Positions 12,000 to 25,223 of a stretch of 64,000 bases of DNA are shown here, in pieces (position 1 is the first letter of the stretch; each line of letters starts with the position of its first letter). The stretch is from assembly GCA_013397845.1 (NCBI GenBank), contig VZTG01001729.1, positions 223,984-287,983 on the forward strand, read 5' to 3'. A program made the position numbers and the translations under genes. The notes under the pieces were generated by a model. The model did no database searches and had not been told where the DNA came from. It saw nothing but the letters and a program-made list of their open reading frames with translations. The stretch comes from Melanocharis versteri. Lineage: Eukaryota; Chordata; Aves; Passeriformes; Melanocharitidae.

Positions 12000-12290
12000 C
12001 TCTCCACGGCTTCTTCTTTCCAGCAAGGCACGAAAAGGGAGCCCTCAAAAGCTGCTTTTCTGCCCGAAAAAGGTCCGCTCGGCCCCCGATTAGTGCCTAG
12101 GAGAGGCAAGGGGCTGTGGGGGCCCCCTGAGGCTGCCCGAAAGTTAGGGAAAGTTGCGTAAAGTGTTGGGGAAGGCACGGAGCTGAGCGCGCTCTCTCTA
12201 AGGCACAGCCGCCATCTAGAGCTCCTTCCCAGCTCTGAGCCCTGCCTTTGATTGACACTCTCTACATTTACCCCACAACTCAGGTGATGT
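12000..12290 (-). promoter_or_regulatory. CHD2: Probable CHD2 promoter region
   Basis: A moderately GC-rich block upstream (minus sense) of the leader, with no TATA box. It has a YY1-like element (plus-strand GCCGCCATCTAG, 12,208-12,219), which often sits just downstream of TATA-less start sites, and a PBX/HOX-like TGATTGACA at about 12,249-12,257. It is a weaker CpG island than the one at 28 kb. The exact start site cannot be fixed from sequence. Confidence 0.55.
12198..12215 (-). other. Minimal upstream ORF in CHD2 leader, 5 codons
   Basis: The ATG at 12,215 overlaps the YY1-like CCGCCATC element and reads MAAVP then TAG. It counts only if transcription starts upstream of it. The -3 base is T, a weak context. 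Confidence 0.3.
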
Positions 12291-12299
12291 ACCATAGAC

Positions 12300-15200
12300 C
12301 CACCCCTTCATTTCTACCAAAAAAAGAGAGAGCCTCCACCTAAAGGGTGCCTGCTACCCCACAGCCCTGGCTCCTTCCAACTACCCCAGCTCAAGGGGCA
12401 CCTTAACCCCATGTGGCTCAGGCACCCTTTGGAAGCCAGAAAGAAATGGAATTTGTGCCTTTTGTTTTAAAGATTTGCTAAATATTTCAGTGCCTGGGCT
12501 AAAATTACTTCCTCCCTGGACAGGAAGTGGTGCTGTTACAAGCCATTTTGAAGGCATGGAAGTGGAGCTCACAGCTATGCAGGCAGCAACAGCCCAGCCT
12601 GGGGGTCACCCCACCCAAGGGGCAGCTTCCCCCCAGCTCAGTGGCAGAATCCCCAGACAACAGCTGTCCCCTTTGTCCCCCAGTGCTGGCACTGGCAGGG
12701 GGGAACAGGAGCATCAGCTGCTCCCCAGCCAACCCCACAGAGCTGAGACTGCCCTCCAGCTCCACAGCGCCTCCCTAGTGGTTTCCCCCAACAACTCAAA
12801 TCCAACAGCCACACCATTTCCATCAGCTACGCCAAGGCACTACAGTCCAGTCAGTCCAACACCATCAAACTGCTTATTTCTAACACACTTTCTTAACCCA
12901 TTCATGGTCATTAACAGATTTTAACACAATAAATTAATTTTAAAGCTTCACAATAGCCAAGCTGCAGAACTGCAAATCAATCAATGGACATCGCCAACAC
13001 AACATCCTGGAATTGAAAGGATGTATCACCAAGGGAATGGAGGTGATCCAAGTATCCCCCAACCACTTGATTCTGACTACCAGTTGTCTTCCACGAGCAA
13101 AACCAACTCCTTAAAGCACAAGGACATCTTGCATATTCATAAGCATCACAACAAGACAGAACCAACAGCCACTGGGGGACCACTGGAGGACAAAGGGGCA
13201 ATGGGCTAGTTTGGGGTTCTATGGGAACATCCATGGCACAGCATTCCAACAGCCCAAAACCATTGGCTTCGACCAGCAGAACCAACACCATCCCCTTTAA
13301 TTCCTCCACAGACCTGCCATTCATCTCCTACAGCCATCTATCCTCTTGCCACAAGGGGCTTCATTAGGAACTCTCCAATGCCACAAGCCATTTTAAAAAA
13401 TTCCACTTTACCAATTATTCACAGAAGACTCCTTGCACCTCGACTGCAAGAACTGAAAAAGCCACAATGCAAGACCATTCCAAGCATTTTTGGGTAACAC
13501 TATGGAAATCCACTTATTTGAATGAGAAACCCTTCAGGTTGGTCCTAGTATCCAACTCCACCATAAAAACACATGGCAAAACCAAACTGGGGCAAGCGCA
13601 TACCACCAAAATGGCTTGATGGAATAGGTATGAACAACTCATCATGGCAAAAATGGGTATTTCCAAAAAAAGTCTGAGCAAGGCAACTGGTTAAACACAG
13701 ACAATGAACAGGATTTTGTTTGGGTTTTCACAGATAATACCAAGGTTATCTCAGCACCAGGTTTATCATCTTGGCCCTCCAGCACAAAACAAAGACAACT
13801 TTGAGTTTCAGGTGAAACATATGGAGAAGAAATGGCTACAGTTAAATTATCAGATCCACCAGAAACCTGTAAGGAAATCATGACTTCGAATACTAGAACC
13901 ATTTTAAAATTCAATTGCAAAGGTTAACATGTCATCTGTAGCAATATCAAAAATAACTCAGTTTTTTCTCACCAAACACATGGCACAGTATCGCGACACT
14001 AAAGCTACATGCAAGAGCAGTGAAGCAGATTGGACACTTGCACAGAACAATTTTAAGACCAAAGAGACTGTTCAGGAAGTCTGTAGTCCAGGAAATCTGT
14101 TGAAAAGTTTCTGTACCCACACACAACCCAAGAACATACCTAAAAAAGTTACACAAAACATTCAAGTACTCCTTTATTGTCATATTTTCTCAGCCTTCAA
14201 TTGGTATCAATTCCATCTTAAAATAACTTCACAAAGTTCAGCAGTAGTGCCCTGACAATAGGCCAAGTACTGAAAACCCCTCATATTAAGCACCTGAATG
14301 AACAAGCCAGTGAATAAAAATTCATTGGAAGTCATGGCAAAGTGAACATAATTTGCAAATGAAAACCACATTTGAAATCAAGTACAGCACAAAATTTTAC
14401 CTCGCCTTCAGTACTCAGCTGAAGTATTTCTCAGTTTAATAGCAACCAAAAATGTAACCTACTTCAATATCAACACAATAAAAAATATTCAGCCAGAAAG
14501 GACAAACACAAAGTGTGAAATAAACCAAAACCTTTTATTTAAAGTCACTTTAAAAATTACATTTTCTGAAAAGGGGTAGCAACAGATCTTTTACCAAATT
14601 AATTTGCCTGTCATGCAAACACAACCCAAAAGGAAATTTTGCCACCCAGTCCTCAAACAAATCCATCATTGGATAGTCACTGATTAATTCAAATGCAAAG
14701 TCCATTTTGATAGGATGATCACAACCCAGATCTTCTCTGGTTTAATAACATGAGAGTCCACGTTTTAACATCCTTTTCTTGGACAGACATCCCAGCACTC
14801 ATGCATTAGTCCATTTCCTCAACCTCTCAATCCCCAGTGGAACTGCCATCTTGGTGTCTCATTCGTAGACTCCTTTTGACACTCTTCATCTGAATGGATT
14901 CTTTATGAAAAATTAGAAGAAAAATGCTGTTGGAATACACATCATAGCTTTAAACTAAGACATTCAACTACTGTACCTTGAAGATAATTTAAACATGTAA
15001 CTGATTCTTCATTCCATGTAACACAGTCCACAATATCTACTTTTATCAGAAACAATGTCAAATATTCAATTCAAGAATCGAAAATAGAAAGTTTAACCAA
15101 AACTATAAAAAAATGGGAGAAATTATTAGAAGTCCAAGAACCCTTTCAAGATCCATTAATTCCATTTGAAATTTCTTCACAGTGTTAAACCACTAGAGAA

Positions 15201-18200
15201 ATCTGTGGTGGGAAATCTAAGAAATTTGCTCTTGCAACCATTTTCGTTGCACTGGCCCATCCCCTGAAGCTGACATTGCTTAGTAGAACACCAAGGTTCT
15301 TGTAACAAGCCAAAATTTTTAAGTACTGTCCAAGCTCCTTTCTTTGAAGACACAGATCCATCAAAACCAATGAAAACTGGTTTCTTATAGACAGATGGTG
15401 ACTGGACACAAGACATTCCACCATCTTAACCCAGTTTTCCAGCTCATGAAAGATGTACAATGCAACAGCAAACACACTTACAAGCAAATGGAATGACTGG
15501 TTTAGTTACTGGTGGGAAAGGACACATCAGAAATCAGATGAAAATGGTCACAAGTCACACTAGCTGCCTTTAGCAAGGCTCCTGATCCATATTCTGACTG
15601 CACTCATCATGTAACAGCAACCAAGCCCACAGGTGAGTGACAAACCAAACTGAGCAAACAACATCCACATGGATAAATACAAACCCAATGGTCCCATCCT
15701 CCTATCTTCTTCCAAGAAATATAAGCTCAATTTATTTCAAGAAAAACCCAACTCCTTCTCACATGCAAAACTCAAGTACAGGAAGTTACTAAGTGTTAAG
15801 AACATCATTTTGAAACCAATGCTGACTGTAGGGCTGACATGCAAAAAGGGTTTTTAAATGTCTTCATGATTTTGAGTACCTACACTCCAACATCAATCTA
15901 TTCTTTTGAATATGTATAGGTTTAACCTCATTTTAGTCTGAAAGCCAACTTCACCACCACTCTGCTCCTTGATCATCCTGGGCAGATTCTGACAAGAGAT
16001 GCAGAAATTACCCACAGCCCAGCAAAAACCAGTGGGGCCATCTAGTGGTCTCTGCCTCGGCATCCCAGCTTCTCCAGTTGAGACTGGGGAAATCTCAAAA
16101 TAACCAGTTATGGCAAAGCAAAGAGCACTGGAAGCAGTGCAATAAGCCCCAGTCTGACTTTCACAAGTACCCATGTGTCCTGTTTCATGCTGTTCTATAG
16201 ACTTCCTTGTTTTAAATACAATGGGAAAGTACTGCACTCAGAAGTGGAATACGGGACCTGGTAATTTCACTTTGCACTGTGAAATGTGCATAGCTGCTGG
16301 AGTATTCAACCCCAGGACATTCATGTTTTCAGAAACTGAACTTTCAAGTTTAAAGAAATGCTCTCTTTCAAACATTCAATTCATCCTCAGTTAAGACAAG
16401 GTATTAAATATTTTGAAAGGTATTTTTCCCTCACACTAAGCTGGTTTTGGGGTTGCTTTGGTTTGTTGGGTTTTTTTCCAGTTCTCACTAACCTAATTTC
16501 AAATCGATTTAGGCATTTGAAGATGAATTAAAATTTTGAATATTTTTTCATGTTAATGCCTTGACCGAGGTATCAAAACATGAAAAAAATAACCACCACA
16601 GAGTTGTCCATTATCGTCACAATCCAACACTCAAAAGTACTAACATGCGTACGGTGGAAACCCCATAAATAAGACCATTGAAATAATTTTTAGTTATTTT
16701 TAATAAGCTTAACAGACAGAAATCCAATTACTGACATCAACTTTCCCCACCTCTAAAAAAACGTAATTTAGTTATATATTAATCACCCTTAAAAGGCTCT
16801 TTCCAGTTGAGTCAGCCCTCTGCCTTGGACACTCAAAGGACCTGCCAAAAGCAATTCCAGGGCAAATTTCCCTACTAGGTTCACCTACGTTGGGTTGGAC
16901 CAAGAACTGTGCAAGTAACCCCATGATGTTCATCTTAAACTCTTCTCTAAACCTTGCAAAATAATTAGCAGTAAACAGAACTGATGAGGTGTTATAATCA
17001 AGAACACATTCTTGTCCTCCAAGTTATTATACATCAAAAAGATGCCATAGGAATGGCCAAAATATTAATAGCAGCCTCTACACTTGTGAAATCTACGTTT
17101 GCTTTAAAAGATTTCACAGCCTTTGTTTACTTATGAATTAAGGCACATTTTACTAAGAAATTTCAATAATGTTAAAAAATACACTTCTCCATGAAGACAT
17201 ATGCAGTGATCCTACACTTGAGGTAGATACTGAAAAATCAATTTTTTTTCCTAGGTGACATGAATCTACCATTCCTTCTGTAAAATGAATTAGGCATCTG
17301 CCCATTTTTCAAGCTTCTGTTTTCTACTAGTTACTGGTTTAGTTTCCAAGCCCTGTATTTTCCTCACGATAAATCAGGGACCTGAGTAATCCTGTAATAC
17401 TGACAAAGTTTCCTTCAAACCACTGGCAACATGTTGACACTCCATGCCATCCATTCCCGACCTGCCTAAAGGTTCAAGGCAACAATTACAAAACATCTGA
17501 GTTTACAACGTTTTCCTCCTCAGCTTTTTTGCAATTACTTGTTGCTGTATTGAAAGATCACAGCAATAGAAGACATCCCTTATGGCCAAAACACATGGCT
17601 TCAGCCATTTCAGGTCCACTGTAACCCTGCATTCCTTAAAGTGTGAGACTGAAGCCCAACACATACAACGCCTGTGCAGAAGACACCAACACATTTACAA
17701 ACTCTTCCAGAATGAAATCTGAGACTTAAACTTAACCGAGGTGACCTACTTGGGAAGAGAATTCACCCCAACAGAGGGAGCTGAATGGACAGAATGAGGT
17801 TCTGAGCAAACCAAACCTCAAGTTCTAAACTTCAAAGTTCATTAAAACAAGGCTTTATTCTCAACGACATCCCTGGAAACTTTTACACTGGAGGAAAGAA
17901 GTGTCCTTTATTGGCAGCTAAGTCCATTATGTTATTCTGTACCATCTTTAGCAGGACCTAAGTGCTCTGGACAACCCTAAATCTGCTTTTACCACCACTA
18001 GGTGTTCCTTAAGCAGAGCAATAAAAGCACAACTCATGTAGGTTTGGGTATTTTTAGGTAAGAAAGGCTATTTGCCAGGTTTGTCAGATTTCAAGGTTAA
18101 TTCCAGGTAAGATGTGACTTTATGCACAAATGCACTCTTTTGTGGGTATTATTTTGAAATAATACATTTTATTGCATTAAGCAAAGTATGCCAACTTTAA

Positions 18201-21200
18201 TAAAGCTCCTGGTGTTTTCAAGTATTTTCTCTCTTCTCTTAAAAAAAAGAGTTAAAAATAAAAATCAGTGCTTCAACTAAACACCATGTTAACCAGAGAA
18301 TGCAACACCAGATCTTTCAAGTCCCAAACATTTGAATGCTTTCACAACTGCTTTTTGAAGCAACTTCTTTTGTAGACAACTGTTTCAATTACATCAATTA
18401 GGGGTTTCACATTCACCTCTTCCTTTAGGTAAGGATTGTAAACCAGAAAAGGATGGAAGAATTATTCAGTGTGTAACTGAAAAGCCAAAGTTCTACTCAA
18501 GAAGCCTGATCTGACAATAGCTAATTTACAACCCAATGAAAAAACAAAAATGCACACAGAAAGATGTAGGAATCACATGAAGATTAATATTAAAACGGAA
18601 CATGAGTCACATGTTTAGAGATTCTAGCAGGTGACTGGGGCTAGGAAGGCATCAGTGGATAGCATAGGAAGAGTTTTGAGGAAGAGCCGGAGAAGAAACA
18701 TATCAAGAAACAAGTTCGACACACACCTGCAGTGGGAAAAATAGCTTAAGACTTCTGAAAGAACAAAGTAATAACACTTACAGACCAGAGGAGTAGAAGA
18801 GATTAAATACTTATTGAAACTGAGCTTGTGTACACACATTAAAAACTTAATTCATCAAATTCCATTAACTCTTTCGCTATTTCTTTTTCTACCTCTTTTG
18901 CTTCAGGATTGAAAACTCAAGTGATAAAATTGGTCCAAAATGAAACGGACCCAGAAGCAGGAGGAGGCCAGACTAACACAGCCTGGCAAGGTTTGCACCT
19001 TACCCCCACAAACTCCTTTTCCCTTTCAGAAGGACTCTACATTAGTGTCCACACCATGGAGTGGATGAGAAGCACAGCACCTTGGAGTACAAAACCAGCT
19101 TCTCTCCCAGCACCTGAGGCAGTGCAGAAGGCAGTGGCTGCTGGAAGGCTCTGCTAACAAACACAGCCAAAGGACAGCTAAAATTCACTGTCATCTAGCC
19201 ACTACAACGAGTGGATTTGCATCTTGGAACAACATTTTCCCAAGCTATCTGAAGCCTAAGGAAGGCCTTGCTCAATCAGGTAGCATGTCAGACTAAAAGA
19301 AGTAGCTCCAAGAAACTGTCTCTTAAAGAAAAGCATATATTCCAAAGCACAGTGCTACAGGAATAGAGCTTCCCAGAAAAAAGTTAATCCATGTACACAA
19401 AATGCAATGGATGCCCTAATTAAATATGCAGAACCAAGGAGTCTGAATTTTAAGCAGACAGGAAGACAAAAGGACTTGTGTCTTTCCACAGGCAACTCCC
19501 AAGAAAGTCACAAAATGTGCCAGAGACAACAAAAGGTCAAGACCAAATTCCTTTTAGTTAAGGGAATGGGAAAAAACTTCTGTCCCTATATTCATCCAGT
19601 ATAGAATTGAATTAATTTATCTACTCAAGCCTGCCAATTTTATGTTTTGACTATATGAGGAACGATTTCAAGTCTATCAGCTAGCAGTTTAATTTAAAAA
19701 AAATACAGGAAACTGTACTGGCATTTATCGTTTTGTGCAAAGCCAGAGCTTTATGAATGAAGAACAGAATAATTGTAGAACAGGAGACAGTAACTGTCTG
19801 CTCTAAGGCTCTCACTGATCCTGACAAAAGCATAAGGACAACACAAGATGTTTGTACGGCAAGCTCTTCCTGCTATACTTTCCACACCATTTGTTATCCA
19901 AATTGTGCGTAGTACCTCTCTAGAGACAGACATCTGCATACCAGAAACCCTTCTGAACAAGCAAAACTATGATATAGAAGTTCTCAGTGAAATCTGGAGT
20001 CAAATCACGGAAGCCCCCAGAACTACAATCAGATCTGAAAGCTGTTCTGCAGTCAGGGAGAGAGCACTATCCAAGTCTTGCTCACTTCCTCAGAGCCCAG
20101 CAGGAATGATCCCGGGGTCCTTTTAACCAAGCTTTTCTGAAACACACATGGCCACACACTAATAAACTTCAGAATGTATTCAGCCAAAACCTTCAGACAC
20201 TTAAACATTATAGCCATGTGAGGTTGCTGGGGTTTTTTTAAAGCTAAAAAGTAAATGTTATTAGGAATAACAACTTACCAGTGCTTCAACCAAGAGCAGC
20301 TATTTTGCTTACAGTGAGTAAATCAATTCCTCAACACATCTGTAGGAAAAATGGGATATTAAAACACTTGAATTAAAATAAATTAAAATATAAAAGAGAT
20401 CTAGACCCTAAGGTCTACAAGACCAAGCATTAGCTTCTATTACAAAAGCCCTCATATGAGAAAAAAACAAAAAACCCCAAGCATTCCCAGCTCACAGCAC
20501 GTACTACAGAAGTTATTTTTATATAAAAAAAAAATTAAAGTATCACTAAGGAACCTGTTATTAAAGAACCTGAAAACAACCCAAGAAATTCAGACCCAAT
20601 CCTGTCCACAAATCCACTGAGAAAAAACAACAAAAAATATATTCTTTGAAGTTTTTGAAAAAGATCGATCTGGCACCAAGTGGAAGCATGCTTAAGCAAA
20701 CTGACTTGCCCTTCACAAAAGAAAATAAAATGCTCTTTTTATTGAGAGGAGGTATTAGCTGGATGCGGGGCAATTATGTAACACATTTATGTGGAACAAA
20801 CAATCTACTCTATCTCAAAGTTACTCATATATGGGGGCAAGGTCCAAATGTGGAAATCTGACTTCGAAAATGCCTGTTGGCAACCTGTATCAATACATTT
20901 TTAATCACAGTTACGTTAAGGTAGCAAGATTAAAGTAAGACCTAAAACTCTAAAACAACTCATTAACTCCCTTTTTTTACTGTAAATTTCAACTACATGA
21001 AATGAGCCATTCAAGTTAATTCTCCTGACATGTACAACCAAACTGCTTATCTCTCAGAATCTACTTATATTGAAATATAGCCTCAAATACATAAAAATTA
21101 ATGAACCTATTCAGTAACAGCATACTGTGCAATCCTCCAAATTCTTCTCTTCCATTTGATAGCTACTCAGATGTGTAGAAAGAAAGATTGGATCAACAGG

Positions 21201-22499
21201 ATTGTAATTTCTTTGTTGATGTAATTTACCTGAAACTCTTATTACGGAAAAAGCCTTTAAAAAGGGAAATAATGAAAAAAATATAGCAGAAGACTGCCAG
21301 AAGCATGTAGAATATCCTAATGATGTGAAATTTAGAGGTTTAAAAATACATGAGTGGTATTTTAAAATGTATTTAATGTGCACAACCAGCTGCTATTAAA
21401 TGGAAGCACAGAACTTCTAAGAAGTGCCAATCCACCATTTTAGAAGAAACACAACATGGCTGCTGGATTCTGATCACCCATGAGGCATCAACCAGTCATC
21501 CAAGGCATGAAAAATGAACCAGGGACACAGTTACGTAGGCCTTTTGAATCATTTCACTCAAAAAAGGCCACGTAGAAACTACAATCTAATATATGAAGGC
21601 AGGTGAAGTTAATGATTGGAAGATTCTTAATTTACAGATCTCAGCCATTTTTAATAATTCATGGCACAGCTACATATCCATCATTGCTTTCAAGTTGGTT
21701 TGTGTTTTCTTTAGTTCTAGAGCAAGCACACAGCTGTGGTAGTTTGACAGAAACTTTAATGAAGGTATTTAATATGGCTGTCACCACAAAGCACCTTCCT
21801 CTAATGACAGTGCCACAAAGACTCCACCAGAGTTTTGTTCTTCTGACCTCAGCACACTTGTGCAAAAGGAATCTTTTGTTTGTGAGAGTGGTATCATGTA
21901 GTAGTAGTGACATTTCTCTTCTTGGAAGTGACTGGATGAACCAACAAGTTTTGTAAAAACAGCACCAGGATGTTGACAGTATATTATATTTCATTCACAT
22001 GAGTTATTTTTCCACTATTACAGAATATACCACTGTATTTTGAGTTTTTAATTTTAACATCCAAAACACACTCACTCTTAAACTACAGAATATATCACCA
22101 AAGCTACAGTTTTATGCCCCAAGCCAGAAATCAGAGCTTGGAAACACAAGACTTGGCTGAAAATCCTTTCATGTTAACAGCTGTATTTCCTGTATCTAAT
22201 GTCAAAATCTTTTAATCAGACTACTTGCCATAATTGTTGTAGCCTGGGTGATTAAAAAAATCCATCCCCTATTTAAAAATAAACATAAATTTACTTTTTT
22301 AAGGTAGCCGAAGAGCTGCGGCTTATTTTTGTTTTAAAGTTACAGACACTTGAGGTACAGTACAGCCTACACCACACAAAACATGCCCGGCCTCCAGGAG
22401 TCCATGGCTCCTTCCCCTAAAGACTGGCACTAACCTTCACACAGTGCATCTCCTTTTACAGCAAGAGGCGAGGTCAGACACCCAAAAGCTACCACCCGA
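12300..22499 (-). other. CHASERR-CHD2 interval, possibly the long 3' part of CHASERR
   Basis: Ten kilobases without a convincing ORF, RNA gene or repeat family. The plus strand is visibly A/C-rich, so the minus strand is G/T-rich, the usual skew of a minus-transcribed region. Minus-strand AATAAA signals occur near 14,533 and 14,173. A good minus acceptor (tatttttcccactgcag, exon from 18,726) could open a long terminal exon. AARATGR motifs cluster at 12.5-18 kb on the minus strand. It could be a long last exon, read-through transcription or plain intergenic DNA. I cannot decide from sequence. Confidence 0.4.
12543..17948 (-). repeat. Dispersed AARAUGR motif cluster (minus strand)
   Basis: On the minus strand I find AARATGR (plus YCATYTT) starting at 12,543, 13,388, 13,766, 13,899, 14,213, 14,702, 14,846, 15,238, 15,421, 15,805, 15,928, 16,930, 17,302 and 17,942: about 14 in 5.4 kb, against about six on the plus strand by eye. 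Repeated motifs of this type (AAGAUG/AARAUGR) have been described as the conserved element of CHASERR's last exon. The match is suggestive, but the motif is short and the region AT-rich. Confidence 0.45.
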
Positions 22500-22824
22500 T
22501 ATCACATTTTCTCTTGTATTTATTATTTAATTAACAAAATATTTTGGCAAAGATGATGCGTATCACCACAGCAACGTTCTTCCATGTACGCCGTCAATGC
22601 TACAAAAATCAATTCCGTAAGAATACTTAATATGGGTTCATATCCCCATAGAAGAACAGCTTCCTCTATTGCAGAGGTCTAGACTCAACCTGAGAGATTC
22701 TCCTGACCACCCTCGATCCTCATGAGCACGCTGTAGCGTAGCCATGAACTTGGAGCTTCCCTCAAGTCCCAGCAGTGTGCATCTAACCCACCGACGTCTA
22801 CTTAACCTAGAGGTGAAGCCACCG
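22500..22824 (-). ncRNA. CHASERR: Candidate terminal exon of the CHASERR-like transcript
   Basis: The minus acceptor cttgttttcatctag precedes CGGTGGCTTCACC. About 300 nt on, there is AATAAA at 22,524-22,519 on minus. The sequence between is less AT-rich than its flanks and contains short potential hairpins (for example cctctgcaatagagg). It looks like a constrained noncoding block, but no conservation test was possible. Confidence 0.35.
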
Positions 22825-23474
22825 CTAGATGAAAACAAGTTGTTCTTGCAAGAAAAGGCAGCTCCAAAGAGCTCACAAAAGGGACAGTTAAAGCTGCTTT
22901 AATTGTAATGTCTGTTCAGCACAATCAGCATCAGGACAATACTGGAAAGATGCAAGACTATTAAAATTAAAGTGCTCAATTTCATAGTTATCGTAAAATG
23001 CTCCAGTCAGCCAAGATCTGCTCTTGAGCATTGTGTTTTTTAGCTTTTACTTTTCTAATTTTTTAAGAGCACATCAGTTAGAAATTGCAGATTCAGACGT
23101 TTCAGAATTTAATTTTAGGAATGTAAGTAGAGTCTGACAGGTTCAATCCCATCACTGTTATCAGACTTTTGTGTGACTCAGGCTGGTCTTGCCTTTATCG
23201 TAATAGACTGTACCGTATCTGTGATTTTTGACCCTCTGTATTGAAAATTCACATGGGATTTTAGATATGCCCGTCATTCTTAAGGTATGAGATCATTTTT
23301 AACACAAATTTCTAGTTCTCACACTTCCCATCAGACGGTTACACCCTGAAGTTGCAGGAACATACTGACATATCACCTTGCTCGTTAGCTGTGTTTGCTG
23401 CAGGACATCCATGATGGTGGCACATGTCCAATATCTATAAATACTGTTTGAACTCTACCTTGCACATCAGCAGT

Positions 23475-23771
23475 GACTCACTGCAGATAAAGGTTTATTA
23501 CAACCTGAAGAGACATTTTTGTAAAGCTTCTGGAAAATTGTGTACAATTTCTTTTCTATTAACAGGCTGAAGGCTTCATTCAAGCCAAAAAAGAACAGCT
23601 GCACTTAGGTGGGGGTTCACAATTGTATTCTTTGGTTATCATGATAAATTATGTAATTTTAAAAAGCAAATCATCAAGAGTATTTTTGAGAATCCTGATC
23701 CATGTGTCCTCATGAAGACGCCTTACGCTTTGAGGTCCTGAGTATGCATCGAAGTACATGAGCATGGGAAG
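23475..23771 (-). ncRNA. CHASERR: CHASERR-like exon 4 (internal or terminal)
   Basis: The minus acceptor ttccttttcgcag is good, and the exon begins CTTCCCATGCTC. It may end at the weak donor AAAGC|GTAAGG (GT at 23,726-23,725) or run to the AATAAA at 23,499-23,494. The first 120 nt are open in one frame (LPMLMYFDAYSG..., ending LLFKIT then a stop). That frame has no start codon in the earlier exons in phase, so I do not call a protein. Confidence 0.45.
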
Positions 23772-24427
23772 CTGCGAAAAGGAACCAGTTAAGATCGGCA
23801 AACAGGATGCCCCACTTTTAATTACAGAGTGGCGAAAGCCTGACTCAAAGGCAACATGTTACTCTGATCCTAAATGCAGAATCTTAAGTGTAAAAACAAA
23901 TAATAAACATTAAAAAGCTGCTTTGTTTACACTGCAAGGAGGAGAGCAAGATACCTCATAGTAACTGGGTACCGCTTTAGGCTTCTAGAATAAAATTTAC
24001 ACCAAACCCAGAATTTTTAAGTTTATTGCATAAACAATTTCTTGAAAAGGAAAAGCTTGTAAGTGTTCCTTGCTAATGAACCAATACCTTAAACTAAGCA
24101 AAAGCATTTCTGAAGTTTGATTAGACAATGTCCTTAGGAGATGACAATCCTTTGGCTTTACCATGTGTCAACATAGTCATCGCAGACGGTTAAAAAGTTG
24201 TGCTTATGAGTGACCATAAAAGTCTTCGAAGACGCAGGAGACATTAACACTGCTGCAGTATGTACACACTAACAATTTCCAAATGCACTAGGCTTGAAAG
24301 AAAATAAATTCAACAAGGTAAAACACTGAAGCTTAAATATTTAATGTTTATTTTGAAAAACAATTGTTTCCAGGGTAATTAAAAAACAAAAAACACAAAC
24401 AAAAACCCACAACGCAGTGTAACATAC

Positions 24428-24513
24428 CTGGCACGCACAGTACAGAATTTTGCTCAAGGTCTTTTGCCCAACCAGTCATCTGAATCTTTGGAAGAACAAT
24501 ATCCAGTAATGGC
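24428..24513 (-). ncRNA. CHASERR: CHASERR-like exon 3 (86 nt)
   Basis: Read on minus, it has a T-rich acceptor ending cctttaaag, then GCCATTACTGG..., and the donor GCCAG|GTATGTT. One frame (starting PLLDIVLPKIQ) is open through this exon, but it runs into a stop in the flanking exon 2, and no ATG opens it upstream. Confidence 0.55.
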
Positions 24514-25223
24514 CTTTAAAGGAAAAAAAACAACAAAACCAGGTTTGTCTGAAAACAAGATACAGACAGCTCTTTAAGTCCTAACATTCTTGACTGACAA
24601 ACTTTCTGAAAACACATAAGGAGATGTTGAATAAATGAAAGTTTTACTGACAGTACAAAACCCATATTCTCTCGTTGTTAAGCACTAGACTCTGGGTCCC
24701 CAGAAACAAGAAACAGGCCCCAAAAATCTCCTTCTGTATGAATCCCTGAAGTCTCAGGTTACTACCTTCATATACAAATTCTACAATATCCCCAAACATT
24801 AATGCTACAAATCATTAAATACAAAACCTAAGCCACTTTCAAAGTTTAATGCAGGTTTTCACTGGTGAAACGGGACATACAGAACTTCAGTTTAAATGCA
24901 AATACTGTCCTTTTCCACCAAATACAACGCATACATATCTGCATCCATGTATTACAAAAATAAGCAATCCACTTATTAAATAGCCTCAGTAAACTGAAAT
25001 TTATACCCAAGAAGCACATAAACATGACATTATTTGAAGACAGTCTACCTGTAACTGCAAAGAAAAGCTTTTTAGGAGTCCAGACAATTTATAAAATGTG
25101 TCCCCTCCATATAAAAATTAGATTTTTTTTCTTCCCATCTGCACAGTAGCAAAAAGGCAAATTCCAGTTTCAAAAAAATAACAAGGAAATGAATATTTTA
25201 ACACAAGATACAACCATTCTTAC

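Larger units (their letters stand above)
11729..12225 (-). other. CHD2: CHD2 5' noncoding leader exon(s)
   Basis: Minus-strand sequence between the promoter and the donor at 11,728. It has no long ORF but several ATGs opening short upstream ORFs. Inside it, at 11,907-11,875, lies a textbook 3' splice site: branch-like TACTAAT, a pyrimidine-rich tract, then GGCAG. So 11,874-11,729 (146 nt) may be a separate exon used by transcripts starting further upstream. I see no consensus donor between 12,225 and 11,880 to pair with it. The 5' boundary is a guess, placed near the YY1-like site. Confidence 0.6.

Noticed and set aside
12300..22500. MALAT1/NEAT1-like or TUG1-like lncRNA
   Set aside because: No triple-helix U-rich/A-rich elements with a tRNA-like end, and the CHD2 start codon next door fixes the synteny as CHASERR-CHD2.
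22625..22655. tRNA T-arm-like ATGGG-TTCATAT-CCCAT hairpin (possible mascRNA-like or tRNA element)
   Set aside because: No acceptor stem, D-arm or anticodon arm can be placed around it.
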